Notes: a model not told the origin generated them from the sequence alone. A DNA stretch of 64,000 bases from Prorocentrum cordatum (GCA_963575745.1 CAUYUJ010011225.1:103501-167500), one strand, 5' to 3'; shown: positions 43,000 through 52,556, counted from the first letter of the stretch. Numbers and translations: made by a program.

Positions 43000-44270
43000 G
43001 GCCTCCAAGATGGCCACGTTGGCCCAAGATGGCCTCCACGATGGTCCAAGGTGGCCTCCAAGTCCGCCCAAGATGTTCCAAGACGGCCTCCAAGATGGCC
43101 CAAGAGAGTTCAAAAGACGGCCCAAGACGACCCAAGAGGCCCTCCAGAGGCCTTCCAGACGGTCCCAGAGGCCTCCAAGAGGTCCTCCAGGAGGGCCCGA
43201 AGAGACCAACATCATTGATTTTCCTTGGGTTTTTGAAGGATTTGGGAATTTGCTTCTTCTCGGCATTCCGACGGCTCAAGACGGCCCAAGAGGCCCCCAA
43301 GATCGCCCAAGAGGCCCCCAAGATGGCCCCATGACGGCCCAAGTGGCCTCCAAGACGGCCCCAAGAGGGCACCAAGGCGGCCCAAGAGGCCTCCAACACG
43401 CCCAAGATGGCCTCCAAGACGCCCAAGATGGCCTCCAAGACGGCCCCGAAGCGCCCCAAGAGGGTCCCCCGTTGGCCCAGAAAAGGCCCCCAAGACGGCT
43501 CCCGACGGCGTCAGACGGACCGGGAGCCCACCAAGACGGCCGAACATGGCCCTAAGATGGCCCAAGACGGCCCAAGAGGCCCCCAAGAGGGCCCCCAGGA
43601 AGGCCAGAAGAGGCCAAAAACATGGATGTTCCTCAGGTTTTTGCCGGATTTTGACATTTGCTTCTTTTCGGCCTTCCGACGGCCCGCGACGGCCCAAGAG
43701 CCCCCAAAGATCGCCGATAGATCACCCAAGAGGCCTCCAAGATGGCCCCAGAACGGCCCAAGAGGGCCCCAAGACGGCCCCCAAGACGGCCCCCAAGACG
43801 GCACAGGAGGCCTTGAAGACGCCCAAGATGGCCTCCAAGACGGCCCTGGAGCATTCCAAGAGGGACCCAAGTCGGCCCATAGAGGCCCCCCAAACGGCTT
43901 CCGACGGCGTCAGACGGACCAGGAGCCCACCAAGACGGCCGAACATGGCCCTAAGATGGCCCAAGACGGCCCAAGAGGCCTCCAAGAGGGCCTCCAGGAA
44001 GGCCCGAAAAGGCCAACATCATTGATTTGCCATGGGTTCTTGAAGGATTGTGGCATTTGCTTTTTTTTCTGCCTTCCGACGACCCGAGATGTCCCAAATG
44101 CCAACAAAGATCGCCCAAGAGGCCCAAGACACGGCCCCAAGAGGCCCCCAAGACGGCCTCCAAGACGCTCAAGATAGCCTCCAAGACGGCCCAAGAGCCC
44201 TCCAAGACGTCTTCCAAGAAGGCCCGAAAGGGTCAGAATGGCCTCCAGACGGCCAAGATGACCTTCAAGA
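43000..44270 (-). repeat. CCAAGACGGCC-type block organised in three units of about 400 bp
   Basis: CCAAGACGGCC/CCAAGAGGCC words dominate. Three non-repetitive spacer phrases mark a higher-order period: CCTTGGGTTTTTGAAGGATT (43221), CTCAGGTTTTTGCCGGATTT (43632) and CATGGGTTCTTGAAGGATTG (44026), each followed by TTTGCTTCTT.TCGGC.TTCCGACG. Long minus-strand Trp/Gly/Leu-rich ORFs are repeat translations. Confidence 0.8.
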
Positions 44271-44273
44271 TGC

Positions 44274-44425
44274 CCACGTGTTCCCCGAAGGCTTTCCAAA
44301 CCGATTCGGGGAACACGTGGTCCGATAGCTTGGCAGGCCTCTGGCCACAACCTTCGGCCACATAGGCGCTTCCAAAAAGGCAGGGGGCGGCGGTGATTCG
44401 CCGTAGGCGTCTTCGATTAGGTACC
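44274..44425 (+). repeat. Dispersed element with a terminal hairpin, copy 1
   Basis: The perfect 16-bp inverted repeat CCACGTGTTCCCCGAA / TTCGGGGAACACGTGG (44274-44289, 44305-44320) is followed by GATAGCTTGGC, GGCCACATAGGC and GGCGGCGGTGATTCGCC. The same order of words, including TTTCCAAACCGA in the loop, is found reversed at 59255-59411. No gene or tRNA fold recognised. Confidence 0.75.
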
Positions 44426-44901
44426 GGTTGCATGATGCTCATCCCCAGGGGCCTCTCGGGGACCTCATCAGGAGACTTCCCGCAGCGGGCGCTTTGGCTG
44501 AGGCAAAAGGGCTGCTCCACCGCCCAGCGCCCGACTGTACCTGTCAGGACGCCTCGCTAGGCAGCCCGAGGCTACCTGCCAGGGCGCCTCCCTGGGCAGC
44601 CCGACGGCCCGACGGTACATTCCGTTTCGCGCCCGCGGCCACCGCCAGCGGGGCGAGCCCGCGCCCGCCGCCCCCCACCGCCGGCCCGTGGCCGCTCCGC
44701 TCGCGCGCAGTTCCAGGCGCAGCGCGCGCTCGATGCACGCCGCTCGCGCGCCACGAGGCGGACTGGCAGCGTGGCCCTGGTGCGGCTCGGGGCAGCGGGC
44801 GGCTGTGCGGGCGGAGCGCTCGCAGGCGGCTGCGCGGGGGGCAGGCGCCGTCGCTGGGCACGTGCTCCGCTGCTGGAGCTCCTGGGGTTCTCGCCGAGGA
44901 T
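44426..44901. other. Intergenic GC-rich DNA
   Basis: No gene. A small duplication (GCGCCCGACTGTACCTGTCAGG / CCGACGGTACATTCC and CTAGGCAGCCCGAGG / CTGGGCAGCCCGACG, the first shortened in meaning to its 3' words) lies at about 44528-44625. Overlapping frames on both strands are GC-bias ORFs. Confidence 0.35.
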
Positions 44902-45056
44902 GATGGGCCGATTTTCCACCACCACTACCAGACGTAGGACAGGGGAGAAGTGAGGATGGGGAGGCCCTCCTCCTCCTCCTCCTCCTCCTCCTCCTCCTCC
45001 TCCTCCTTCCTCTCCTACCTATGGCGGTGGCGGTGGTGGTGGAAAATCGGCCCATC
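44902..45056. repeat. Perfect 24-bp inverted repeat around a (TCC)n core
   Basis: The left arm (44902-44925, GATGGGCCGATTTTCC, then ACCACCAC) is repeated exactly in reverse complement at 45033-45056. The 107-bp loop carries (CTC)n at 44967-45008. It lies about 265 bp upstream of the relict leader of the phosphatase gene; it could be a small MITE or a structure-forming element. Confidence 0.85.
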
Positions 45057-45320
45057 AGAGGGGTGGCCATGCATGGCCCCGTGCGAGAGCCTCGGTCAGC
45101 CGCGGGGGCGCGAAGATAATCGCGCGTCGCGGTCTGGGCCGGAGCGGCTGCCTTTCTCCAGGGGGGGCGGCGCGAGGGCGCGTGGGCGCGAAGATAACAG
45201 CGCGTCGCCCATCGCGGCGCGCGTGGGCGGGCAGTTGGGCGACCTGGGAGAGCTGGCGGCAGCGTCGTGGCAGTGGGGGTGAGCCTTCTTTGCTACCCAC
45301 AAGTTGGACTTTCCAGGGGT

Positions 45321-45350
45321 CCGTAGCCCTTGGCTCAACTTCGGCTCGAG
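45321..45350 (+). other. Relict dinoflagellate spliced leader, with a second partial copy in tandem
   Basis: CCGTAGCC (45321-45328), then C, then TTGGCTCAAC (45330-45339) matches the conserved dinoflagellate spliced leader except for two missing bases in the middle T-run and the last base. TTCGGCTCGAG (45340-45350) directly follows and matches the leader's 3' end (TTTGGCTCAAG) at 9 of 11 positions. Tandem truncated leaders in the DNA are the known signature of a trans-spliced mRNA that was reverse-transcribed, reinserted and trans-spliced again. AG acceptors after pyrimidines lie just upstream (45302-45303 and TTCCAG 45311-45316). The start codon is 100 bp downstream. Confidence 0.72.
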
Positions 45351-45450
45351 CCTGCAGCCGAGCAGTCCCCAAAGCAGAGTCCCACCACAGGAGACAGCGC
45401 AGCCAGCTGATCCTCTCCTGCTCCATCGAAGCGTCGGCCGCGCGCCCGCC

Positions 45451-47109
45451 ATGCCGCTGCGCCTTGCGCTGCCCCTCCTCCCAGCGGTTCTCGCCAGCGT
45501 GGCCCTCGGCGCGCCGGCCCCGGGCGTCACGCGCGCCTTCGCGCGGCAGCGGGCCTCGCCGCCGCTGGCGCTGGAGCAGGCGCGGCGCGCCGCGGCGAGA
45601 GGCCGCGGGCTGCAGGCCCCAGCGGAGGACGACCCCGTGGAGCAGGTGCACATCATGCCCGGGCTCTCCGGCGCGGTGACGGTGGTCTTTCTGTCGAGGG
45701 AGCGCGGCGTGCCCAGCAGGGTCCTGTTCGGGTCCGCGGGGCGCCTCAACCGCAGCGCGGAGGGGAGAGTGCGGACGTACACCACACTGCAGTGCCCCGA
45801 GGGCGACTACTTGACCTCTCCACCGATGGGCGCGCCGCCCATGGCCCTCCAGGACCTGGCAGACGTGGTGAACACCTCGGCATTCAGTCCAGAGGACAGC
45901 GCGCAGTACCTTAGGCTGAACTCCGCGTCCGAGGCATGGGGGGCGCTGTCTGAGGGCTGCGTCGACTACAAGAATCCCCGTGGCTACTGGGTGTCCAAGT
46001 ACATTCATAGCGTCACGCTTCCCGACCTCGAGCCGGACACAGAGTACACCTACCGCCCAGCGGCTGGGATGCGCGAGTTCACCTTCACGACGCCACCATC
46101 GCCGGGACACCAAAGAGGGCCGCTGCGTATCGGGCTGATGGCGGACATTGGGAGCACGAACGTGAGTAAGGCCACCATGGACGCCTTGCTCGGCCAGGAT
46201 CTCGACCTCCTCTTCGTGGCAGGCGACTACTCCTACGCGGACGGCTGGGCTGAGCTCTGGGACACTTTCGGAATCCTCGCGGAGCCCTTGATGTCCTCCG
46301 TGCCTCACGCGGGGGTGCCGGGCAACCACGAAATCAGCTCGGGCCGGTACCAAGGGCGCGATTGGGAGATGCGCTACCCCATGCCCTTCGCCTCCGACTC
46401 CCCGTGGTGGTACTCGTACGAGGCCGGCCTTGTCCACGTGGTAGGCCTCGCAGGCTCCTACTCCCCGACGGGCCCTGGCAGCCCGCAGCACGAGTTTCTC
46501 AAGGAGGACTTGGAGGCGGTGGACCGGACCCGCACTCCGTGGGTGGTCGTTCTGTTCCACACGCCCTGGTACAACAGCAACAGTAAGCACTACCTCGAGG
46601 GCCTCAACGCGCAGCAGGACCTCGAGGCCATCCTGTACCAGCACGGGGTAGACCTGGTGGTCAACGGGCACGTCCACTCGTACGAGAGGAGCCACCCCGT
46701 GTACAACAGCACCGTGGAACCGTGCGGCATCACGCACATCGTCGTTGGTGACGCGGGGAACTACGAGGGGCCGGCCACCGGTGGCTGGCGCCAGCCCCAG
46801 CCGACCTGGAGTGCCTTCCGCGAGGCCAGCTTCGGGGCCGGCGTCCTGGTGGTCGAGAACAGCACTCACGCCTCCTGGCAGTGGCGCAGGGTCGCCTGCG
46901 CGACCGAGTCTGGCACGCGGGCTGGCGGCGACCCGCATTTCACCTGGACGGGCCCGGCGCCAGACGGGAACTGCACCACCATTGGCGACAACTCCGACCA
47001 GGCGTACGAAGCGTCCGACGAGGTCGTTCTCGTGAGGGACGCGACCGCCTGCCCCAACCGGGCGGGCTCCAGGCGGCTGCGCGCGGCAGCGCCTGGCCTT
47101 GTCATCTGA
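45451..47109 (+). CDS. Purple acid phosphatase-type metallophosphoesterase, secreted, intron-free
   Basis: 552 residues, a usual length for plant-type high-molecular-weight purple acid phosphatases. Such enzymes hydrolyse phosphate monoesters at a two-metal (Fe-Zn/Mn) centre, typically to scavenge phosphate outside the cell or in vacuoles. All five ligand motifs are present: ADIG (D232), GDYSY (D259, Y262), GNHE (N292, H293), LFHTPWY (H370) and GHVH (H407, H409), so activity is likely. Residues of about 60-215 fit the N-terminal fibronectin-like domain, ending YIHSVTLPDLEPDTEYTY. A signal peptide (MPLRLALPLLPAVLASVALG) and several N-x-S/T sites support secretion. The ATG at 45451 was chosen because it begins the signal peptide; the frame is open to a TTG at 45304 through the relict leader. 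There is no intron, which with the leader relic suggests retroposition. The 778-codon antisense frame is a GC-bias shadow. Confidence 0.93.
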   Translation: MPLRLALPLLPAVLASVALGAPAPGVTRAFARQRASPPLALEQARRAAARGRGLQAPAEDDPVEQVHIMPGLSGAVTVVFLSRERGVPSRVLFGSAGRLNRSAEGRVRTYTTLQCPEGDYLTSPPMGAPPMALQDLADVVNTSAFSPEDSAQYLRLNSASEAWGALSEGCVDYKNPRGYWVSKYIHSVTLPDLEPDTEYTYRPAAGMREFTFTTPPSPGHQRGPLRIGLMADIGSTNVSKATMDALLGQDLDLLFVAGDYSYADGWAELWDTFGILAEPLMSSVPHAGVPGNHEISSGRYQGRDWEMRYPMPFASDSPWWYSYEAGLVHVVGLAGSYSPTGPGSPQHEFLKEDLEAVDRTRTPWVVVLFHTPWYNSNSKHYLEGLNAQQDLEAILYQHGVDLVVNGHVHSYERSHPVYNSTVEPCGITHIVVGDAGNYEGPATGGWRQPQPTWSAFREASFGAGVLVVENSTHASWQWRRVACATESGTRAGGDPHFTWTGPAPDGNCTTIGDNSDQAYEASDEVVLVRDATACPNRAGSRRLRAAAPGLVI

Positions 47110-48040
47110 GAGCCCTGGGGGGGGCCCTCCGCGGCGTTTCCAGAGCGCGGGTCCCCGCTCCGCAGAGTTGCGCGGCCTTCCAAGCGCAGACCCCGGTGCA
47201 GAAGTCGCAGGAGGCGCCAGGCGCGTTACAGTGGGGGGGGCATCGCAGTTTTTTTTTGTCGGGGCAGGGGTGCTGGTAGAGGTCTTTACAGCAAAGCAGG
47301 CTGCTGGCCATTCCCCATGTCGAATTGGCCATCCCGTCTGGGTCCCCCCCGCCCCCTCTGCCGCGAAGCCGCAAAATGGCGGCAGGTACATTCATCGGTC
47401 TTTTCGCGGAACCCAGCCTGGAGGCAGCGGATCTCCTCGACCTCCACGTCTCCAGTGCAGCTGCTCCTCTGGATTGTTTTCGCCTGTCGCCCTCGCCGCC
47501 GTCGTCGTCTGACACAGGCCCATTCAGCATCGGCCCCCAGACATATCCCTCTTTTTTTCTACGTAAGCCGTTTTCCGAGCCGCGCCCGGCCGTTGCGGTG
47601 AGGGGGCTTTTTGGGGAAGGCCGATCGAGAATGGCAGTGCTCTGTTGATTCCCTTGAGGGTAGGCGTGAGCCTGCCGATTTCGGGCGGGGCGCGTGGGCT
47701 CTCCCGTCCTGGAAAGCGGTACTCGTAAAGCTCGGGATCCCAGAGACGGTTCCAGAGACTATTCTTGGCACCCGGTTTTTGGCCCGAGGCCCGAAAGCCA
47801 TCACGTCGCTAATGTTTGGCCCCAGGGCCCGCTGAGGCCCCGGGGGCCCGAGACGTACGGACCCCGAAAATCAACTCTTCACGAAACCGAGCCCAGGGCG
47901 AAAGTCTGGGGCCGAATTGCTGCTGTGATGCAACACAGGTCTCGTGTTTGGTGGATGGCATGCGCAGTGCGCATTCCCGAGACAGGCATTCTAAAGCAAC
48001 GAGATTATGCAGGACCGCCTGCATTGTCGCCAGACTGTGT
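47110..48040. other. Downstream of the phosphatase: no gene seen
   Basis: No recognisable poly(A) signal, as is usual in dinoflagellates. G/C-rich DNA with short frames only. GGTTCCAGAGACT/GGATCCCAGAGACGG at about 47735-47760 is a small internal echo. Nothing further supported. Confidence 0.4.
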
Positions 48041-48271
48041 CCAGGAGTCCTGGAAGAGGACGGGGAGGAGGAGGAGGAGGAGGAGGAGGAGGAGGAGGGC
48101 GAGCATCAGGGGGAAGCAAGCGCCGATTCCGATGCCGACTCACCACCAATTTTGCTGACAGAGACGCGGCACGATTGGACAGTCCAGGATGAGATGTGGC
48201 TGACGAAACACTACACCATGGATGAGACTTGCGACGGGTGGGTGCCAAACACGCTACGTCGATATCCGTAA
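48041..48271 (+). CDS. Possible terminal exon: acidic protein tail
   Basis: After CAG at 48042-48044 the frame reads VLEEDGEEEEEEEE (from a short GGA run) and then a varied segment with ASADSDADSPPILLTETRHD and WTVQDEMWLTKHYTMDETCD, ending RRYP and TAA. The last 50 residues look coding, with Trp, His and Met that GC-rich repeat DNA rarely supplies. No known domain. The frame is open back to 47816 but that part is less convincing. The stop codon lies in a short dispersed sequence (48261-48318) shared with 52002, so the end may be recent. Confidence 0.28.
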   Translation, partial: PGVLEEDGEEEEEEEEEEEGEHQGEASADSDADSPPILLTETRHDWTVQDEMWLTKHYTMDETCDGWVPNTLRRYP

Positions 48272-48318
48272 GGGCTTCGCCCCATGCCGCCGGCCCCCTG
48301 TCTCGGATAATGGGAGAT
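48261..48318 (+). repeat. Short dispersed sequence ATCCGTAAGGGCTTCGCCCC, copy 1
   Basis: ATCCGTAAGGG.TTCGCCCC, then TGCCGCCGGCCCC and ATGGGA.AT, shared with 52002-52058 over about 57 bp. It contains a GTAAGG donor-like word in both copies. Confidence 0.75.
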
Positions 48319-48349
48319 ACAAAAGCTAAATCATGAGGTCTGGGCGCCG

Positions 48350-48860
48350 CCGTGAACCAGTGTCGGGACCTGTTTGTTTTTCGACCCTGACCCTTCGGAT
48401 CTGCGTGAGGGGTGCCACCGAATTTCAGAAATGTGGCAAATCCCATGTGTTTTTGGATCCTGACCCTACGGATCTGCGTGAGGGGTGCCGCCGAATTTCA
48501 GAAATGTGGCAAATCCCTGGTGTTTTTGGACCCTGACCCTGTCGATCCGCTTGAGGGGTGCCTCCGAATTTCAGAAATGTTGAGAATCCCGTGGGTTTTC
48601 GGACCCTGACCCCGCTGATCTGCGTGAGGGGTGCCATCGAATTTCAGAAATGTGACAAATCCCATGTGTTTTTGGACTCTGACCCTGCCGATCTGCGTGA
48701 GGGGTGCCAGCGAATTTTAGAAATGTTGCAACCCATATGTTTTTGCACCTTGGCCCCGCCGATCTGTGTGAGGGGTACCACCGATTTTTAGAAATGTGGA
48801 GAATCCCATGTGTTTTTGCACCCTGACCCCGCCGATCTGCGTGAGGGGTGTTAATTTTTA
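48350..48860 (+). repeat. 73-bp minisatellite, seven copies
   Basis: The anchor GATCTGCGTGAGGGGTGCC (or variants) starts at 48398, 48471, 48544, 48617, 48690, 48761 and 48834, giving steps of 73, 73, 73, 73, 71 and 73. Each unit also holds GAATTTCAGAAATGTGGC, AAATCCCATGTGTTTTTGG and CCTGACCC. ORFs are repeat-derived. Confidence 0.95.
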
Positions 48861-50160
48861 CCCACCCCAGCAATTCAGCACACGCTCAGGGCGTGCTAAA
48901 CCTGCCCGTTTGGGCCTCCCCCCCTGGCGCGGTCCATCAACAAGGAACAGTAAACAGCAAGAAGCAGAACTGTAACAGTGGAAACTGGAAGCTGCAACTG
49001 GTACAGGAAACTGCGAACCTTCGCCCTACAGCCTGGTGGCTCCACAAGGGGGCCGGCGGATAACTTTCCACTGGGCCCATATTTACAAAGGCAAATATTG
49101 AGGATTTATTGTATTTTGCAATCTGGGCGAAATGACGGGAGGTCTTCGGGGCTCAGCTCAGAGTAAATGGTGTTGTTCTCTCTTTCCTCTCTTCCCGATG
49201 CCTACCCCCGGGCGGGGGGAATGCCTACCATGTCATATCTCATGATATAAGGTGCATCTAGACGCTACACGGTTTGAATCCTCTGAGGTGATTCCACCAA
49301 GCCAAACTTGGTAGTATTGGCATCCCAGGAAGGACCATTAAAGAAGCAGATGCAAGTCTACGCCAGGCTTCAAGTGGCAGCATCCTGCCTGGAGAGTATC
49401 GCTCTTTTGTAGCTCGCTGGCCGCTGCTGCTTTGCTTGCCGCCGTTGCTCCGATCCAACCTCTTTTTGTTTTCACCCTCTATGCTTGGGCTTCCACTCCC
49501 TGCCCTGAAGCTGCGAATGAACGAGCGAACGAGGAGGAGGCAGCGGAGGAGGAGGAGAAGGAGGACGAGGAGGGGGCGGAGGAGGAGGAGGCCGAGGAGG
49601 AGGAGAAGGAGGAGAACGAGGCTGTCGTTGCCGTCGCTGTCCCTCACCCCAGGCTCCGCCGCCGCCCACGCGGCTGTGGGGGGCGCCCACGCGGAGTCCT
49701 TGGGAGGCGCGGCCGTCCTTCATTGGGGGGGTGGGGAGGCAGGGCCGCACCATGGCTGCTCTTGGTCAGGCCAGTCTGGCGAGGCGGCGTAGCCGCCGAG
49801 CGCTCACACATCGAGCCTGCAAATCAGTAGCCATCAGCATCACAGGTTTGATATCGTCAACTGTTGTGCTTCTGAATGGGGGGAAGCCGCCTGTGGACCT
49901 CGCCAGGTATCGGCAGCCTCCGCAGGACCCCGCTGTAGAGAGAGAGGCCACCTGGCGGCAGTCAGAGCTGTGCTGCAGTTTGAAGCAGCAAGGCCACCCG
50001 CGCACGACGCTGTTCTTGCTTGTTCAGAGGGCTCCGACTAACTTCATCTCTAAGTCAGCCAGTCGGGGGTCTTTTCCTCAGTGCCCCCTTGAGGGTTGCG
50101 AGCGCCAGGGCTGTTCGTATCTGGCGTAACGGGGGGGAATCAGCTAAGTGAATTGGGCGA
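48861..50160. other. Intergenic DNA with a GAG-rich tract
   Basis: 49525-49625 is a GAGGAGGAG tract giving poly-Glu frames (49432-49830, +). An AT-richer stretch at 49080-49260 has no gene. No RNA gene recognised. Confidence 0.4.
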
Positions 50161-50167
50161 GGGAAGA

Positions 50168-50205
50168 TCCTCCTCCTCCTCCTCCTCCTCCTCCTCCTCC
50201 TCTTC
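50168..50205 (+). repeat. (TCC)n microsatellite
   Basis: About twelve uninterrupted TCC units, followed at 50280-50620 by G-rich DNA and at 50620-50815 by C/T-rich DNA. A frame at 50600-50817 (+) is Ser/Pro-rich without a domain. Confidence 0.9.
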
Positions 50206-50819
50206 CCCGTGGGGAGGGGAGAGGCCCAGATCTCTGGCGGCTCGAGCAGACACGCTGAGAGCTGAGCTGTCTCGTCGCGTTTGGCTTCCGGGGGGGGGGA
50301 CACTTTGGGGCCCCGGGGCCGTCAGATAACGGCTCGGGAGGAGCGTTCGGCCCCACGGCACGGGTCGAGAGTTTCTGTGGGCCTGCGGACGGAAGAGTTC
50401 CGGTTCGTCCGCCGGAGTTTTGGGAATGGGGGGGGAGGGGGCCCCATTGGGAGGCCAATGGGGAGGTTCTTCGTTTCTCGACGGGGATGGGGCACGGGGG
50501 ACGGGGGGGGATGCGAGAGGATAGGGGAGGGGATGGAAGGTGGAAGCGCCTGGAGAGAGAGGGGGGGGGGGAGGGCGGAGCGGGGAGGACGAGACACGTG
50601 CGCTCGCGCATTCTATGACATCCCATCCCTCCCTCCCGGCCCTTCCCACTGCGCTGACTTGTCCTCGATCCGCTCCCTGGTTTCCTCTTCCTCCGCCGTC
50701 TCCCCTACCAAGATCGAAATTACTTCGGCCACTGCCGCCAGCCTCCCTCCTCCAGGCATCGAGGGATCCCCCTCCATCCTCGTCGTCGTTGCCCCCATCT
50801 CCTCGTTGTGTTTCTCTTA

Positions 50820-51440
50820 GTCCTGGCCGCCCAAGGGGCCTCCCCTCTCTGAGTGAGTCCTCTTTGATCCCTTGGAGCTTCATTGGGCCTATCTTGGGCC
50901 CGCTCGGGCCAATGTCTGGGGCTTCCTGCTGCTCGGTGGATCCTACTGAAGGCTCCTGGATTCCCATCATGGCGCTCTTGGAATCACATCCCTCTTGCGG
51001 GCTCTTAGGTCGCGCAGAGGCCACTTGGAGTCAGTTGGTGTAATGTGTTGCCCTGCGGGGGTGGAGCCATCTTTATGTGCGACGTATCGTGGCCCTGGAA
51101 GCGCGGATCTAGTTTAACGATGTCCACCAGAGCTACTTGGATTATGACGTTGAAGGGCGGGAGGAGGGTGAATAGGCTAACCCTCTTGAGCTTGGGCTCT
51201 CTGAGGCTATCTTGGGGCCATGTTAATGCCTCAGAGGCCCACTGGAGACGAAAGGGCGAGAAGGCACACATCCTTGACTCCCATTTAGGTGCTGTTACGA
51301 GTTTAGCCTCCTGGGGGTTCCCTGGAGGGCTCCGAGAACCCTTGGAGCTTTCTCATGCTAGTTTCATGAACCATCTCCCGCTATCTTGAGCAATCTTGAG
51401 GGCCATCTGGGGGCATCGGGGGCTATCTTGGAGTCATCGT
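50820..51440 (+). repeat. Degenerate CTTGGGGCC-type block
   Basis: CCTATCTTGGGCCCGCTCGG, TATCTTGGGGCCATG, GCAATCTTGAGGGCCATC and similar words, less regular than at 18.2 or 29.2 kb. CTTGACTCCCATTTAGG-like unique DNA intervenes. Confidence 0.5.
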
Positions 51441-51668
51441 GGGCCCACTGGTAGGGAGGGGTGACCCCCTCCCCGAGCATGGGAGCAAGGGTATTGGAAG
51501 AGGGGATATAAGACATGTTACCCCACCTACGCACATATGCCTGCTCGAATTCACGCATAGCCAGGGTTCTTTACTTGGGATCGTGGCGCTGGGAGCGCGG
51601 ATCCAGCGTACTTTCCGAAGGCATCGTTGAGCTGGGAGTGGGGACATCTTGTAAGTCTTGACGCTTCG

Positions 51669-51860
51669 TGTATCCCCACCAGCCCATCCAGAAACGATCG
51701 GCAGGCGAGTTGCTTTTGACTAGGGGAGTGTAGGAGCATGCAGTGGACCAGCCGCCCAAAAAGATCGGTGTAAACCCGAACCCATCAAGGAATGATGCCC
51801 AGATGTGTTGCCATGATCAAGCGAGTAGGGAGTGTCTGAGCATGCAGTGGGACAGCCGCA
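51669..51860 (+). repeat. Short dispersed motif, loci 6 and 7 in tandem
   Basis: Locus 6 (51669) has GTATCCCCACCAGCCCATCC, AGAAACGATCGGCAGGCGAG and GGGAGTG.AGGAGCATGCAG. Locus 7 (51785) has CATCAAGGAATGATGCC, TGATCAAGCGAGTAGGGAG and TGAGCATGCAGTGGGACAGC. The shared 3' phrase GAGCATGCAGTGG extends the motif consensus to about 95 bp. Confidence 0.7.
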
Positions 51861-52001
51861 TTGGGAGCGTGGCGGGGGCGCTCAACGGGGCGGGAACATA
51901 TTGACTTAACGAATCTGCCTTGTTCATGGCGGTTATATTGGACCGCGTTGGTGTTTCGCCCGTGTTATCCTTGTGCCTGGGGACTTTCCAATCTAACAAT
52001 T

Positions 52002-52058
52002 TATCCGTAAGGGATTCGCCCCCTGCCGCCGGCCCCTTCTCTGTCATGATGGGATATC
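52002..52058 (+). repeat. Short dispersed sequence ATCCGTAAGGGATTCGCCCC, copy 2
   Basis: Counterpart of 48261-48318. Just downstream (52065-52150) is a copy of the GTTCGTGTCGTG...CGAGGCGAAGCT segment found at 21.6, 22.2 and 24.1 kb. Confidence 0.75.
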
Positions 52059-52196
52059 TGGGGTTGGGGGGTTGGAGCGGAAGTGACCCCAGCTGGGGAA
52101 TCGGTTTCGGTTTCGGTTCGTGTCGTGAGTGAGAGCGAGGCGAAGCTGCGCGAGTTCCATCCTGATTAGAGGGCGCTTCCCGAGCGCCGGGCGTGG

Positions 52197-52430
52197 CCCC
52201 CAATTGTCCCGGCGGTTGTCCCGATGGTTGTTCCGATAGATGTGGTTGTCCCGATGGTTGTCCCGAGGGTTGTCCCGATGGTTGTCCCGATGATTGTCCC
52301 GACGGTTGTCCCGATGTTTGTCCCGATGGTTGATAGATTGATAGATGTTGTTATGTGTTGTCCAGATGGTTGTCCCCATGGTTGTCCCGATTGTTGTCCC
52401 GATGGCTTTCCCAATTGTTGACCCTATGGT
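52197..52430 (+). repeat. 12-bp array (GTTGTCCCGATG)n
   Basis: About seventeen GTTGTCCCGATG units with local gaps. Related in word content to the GTGTCCCGTGGT array at 22 kb. The Val-Pro-Met ORF is repeat-derived. Confidence 0.9.
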
Positions 52431-52529
52431 TGAGAAACATCTTGATCTATGTGCATATATGTGTATATATATGTAGCGAGACAGAGAGATTCATCGATGT
52501 ATAACTATGATGTAGGTATGGACATATAC

Positions 52530-52556
52530 AACTCGAACTATTTGTAATATATACTG

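Noticed and set aside
41846-43459. 537-codon minus-strand ORF
   Set aside because: It crosses the T/G homopolymer, two hairpins and the CCAAG repeat block and has no protein-like conserved region.
45055-47391. 778-codon minus-strand ORF opposite the phosphatase
   Set aside because: It is the antisense shadow of a GC-biased gene; it has no domains and its residues mirror plus-strand codons.
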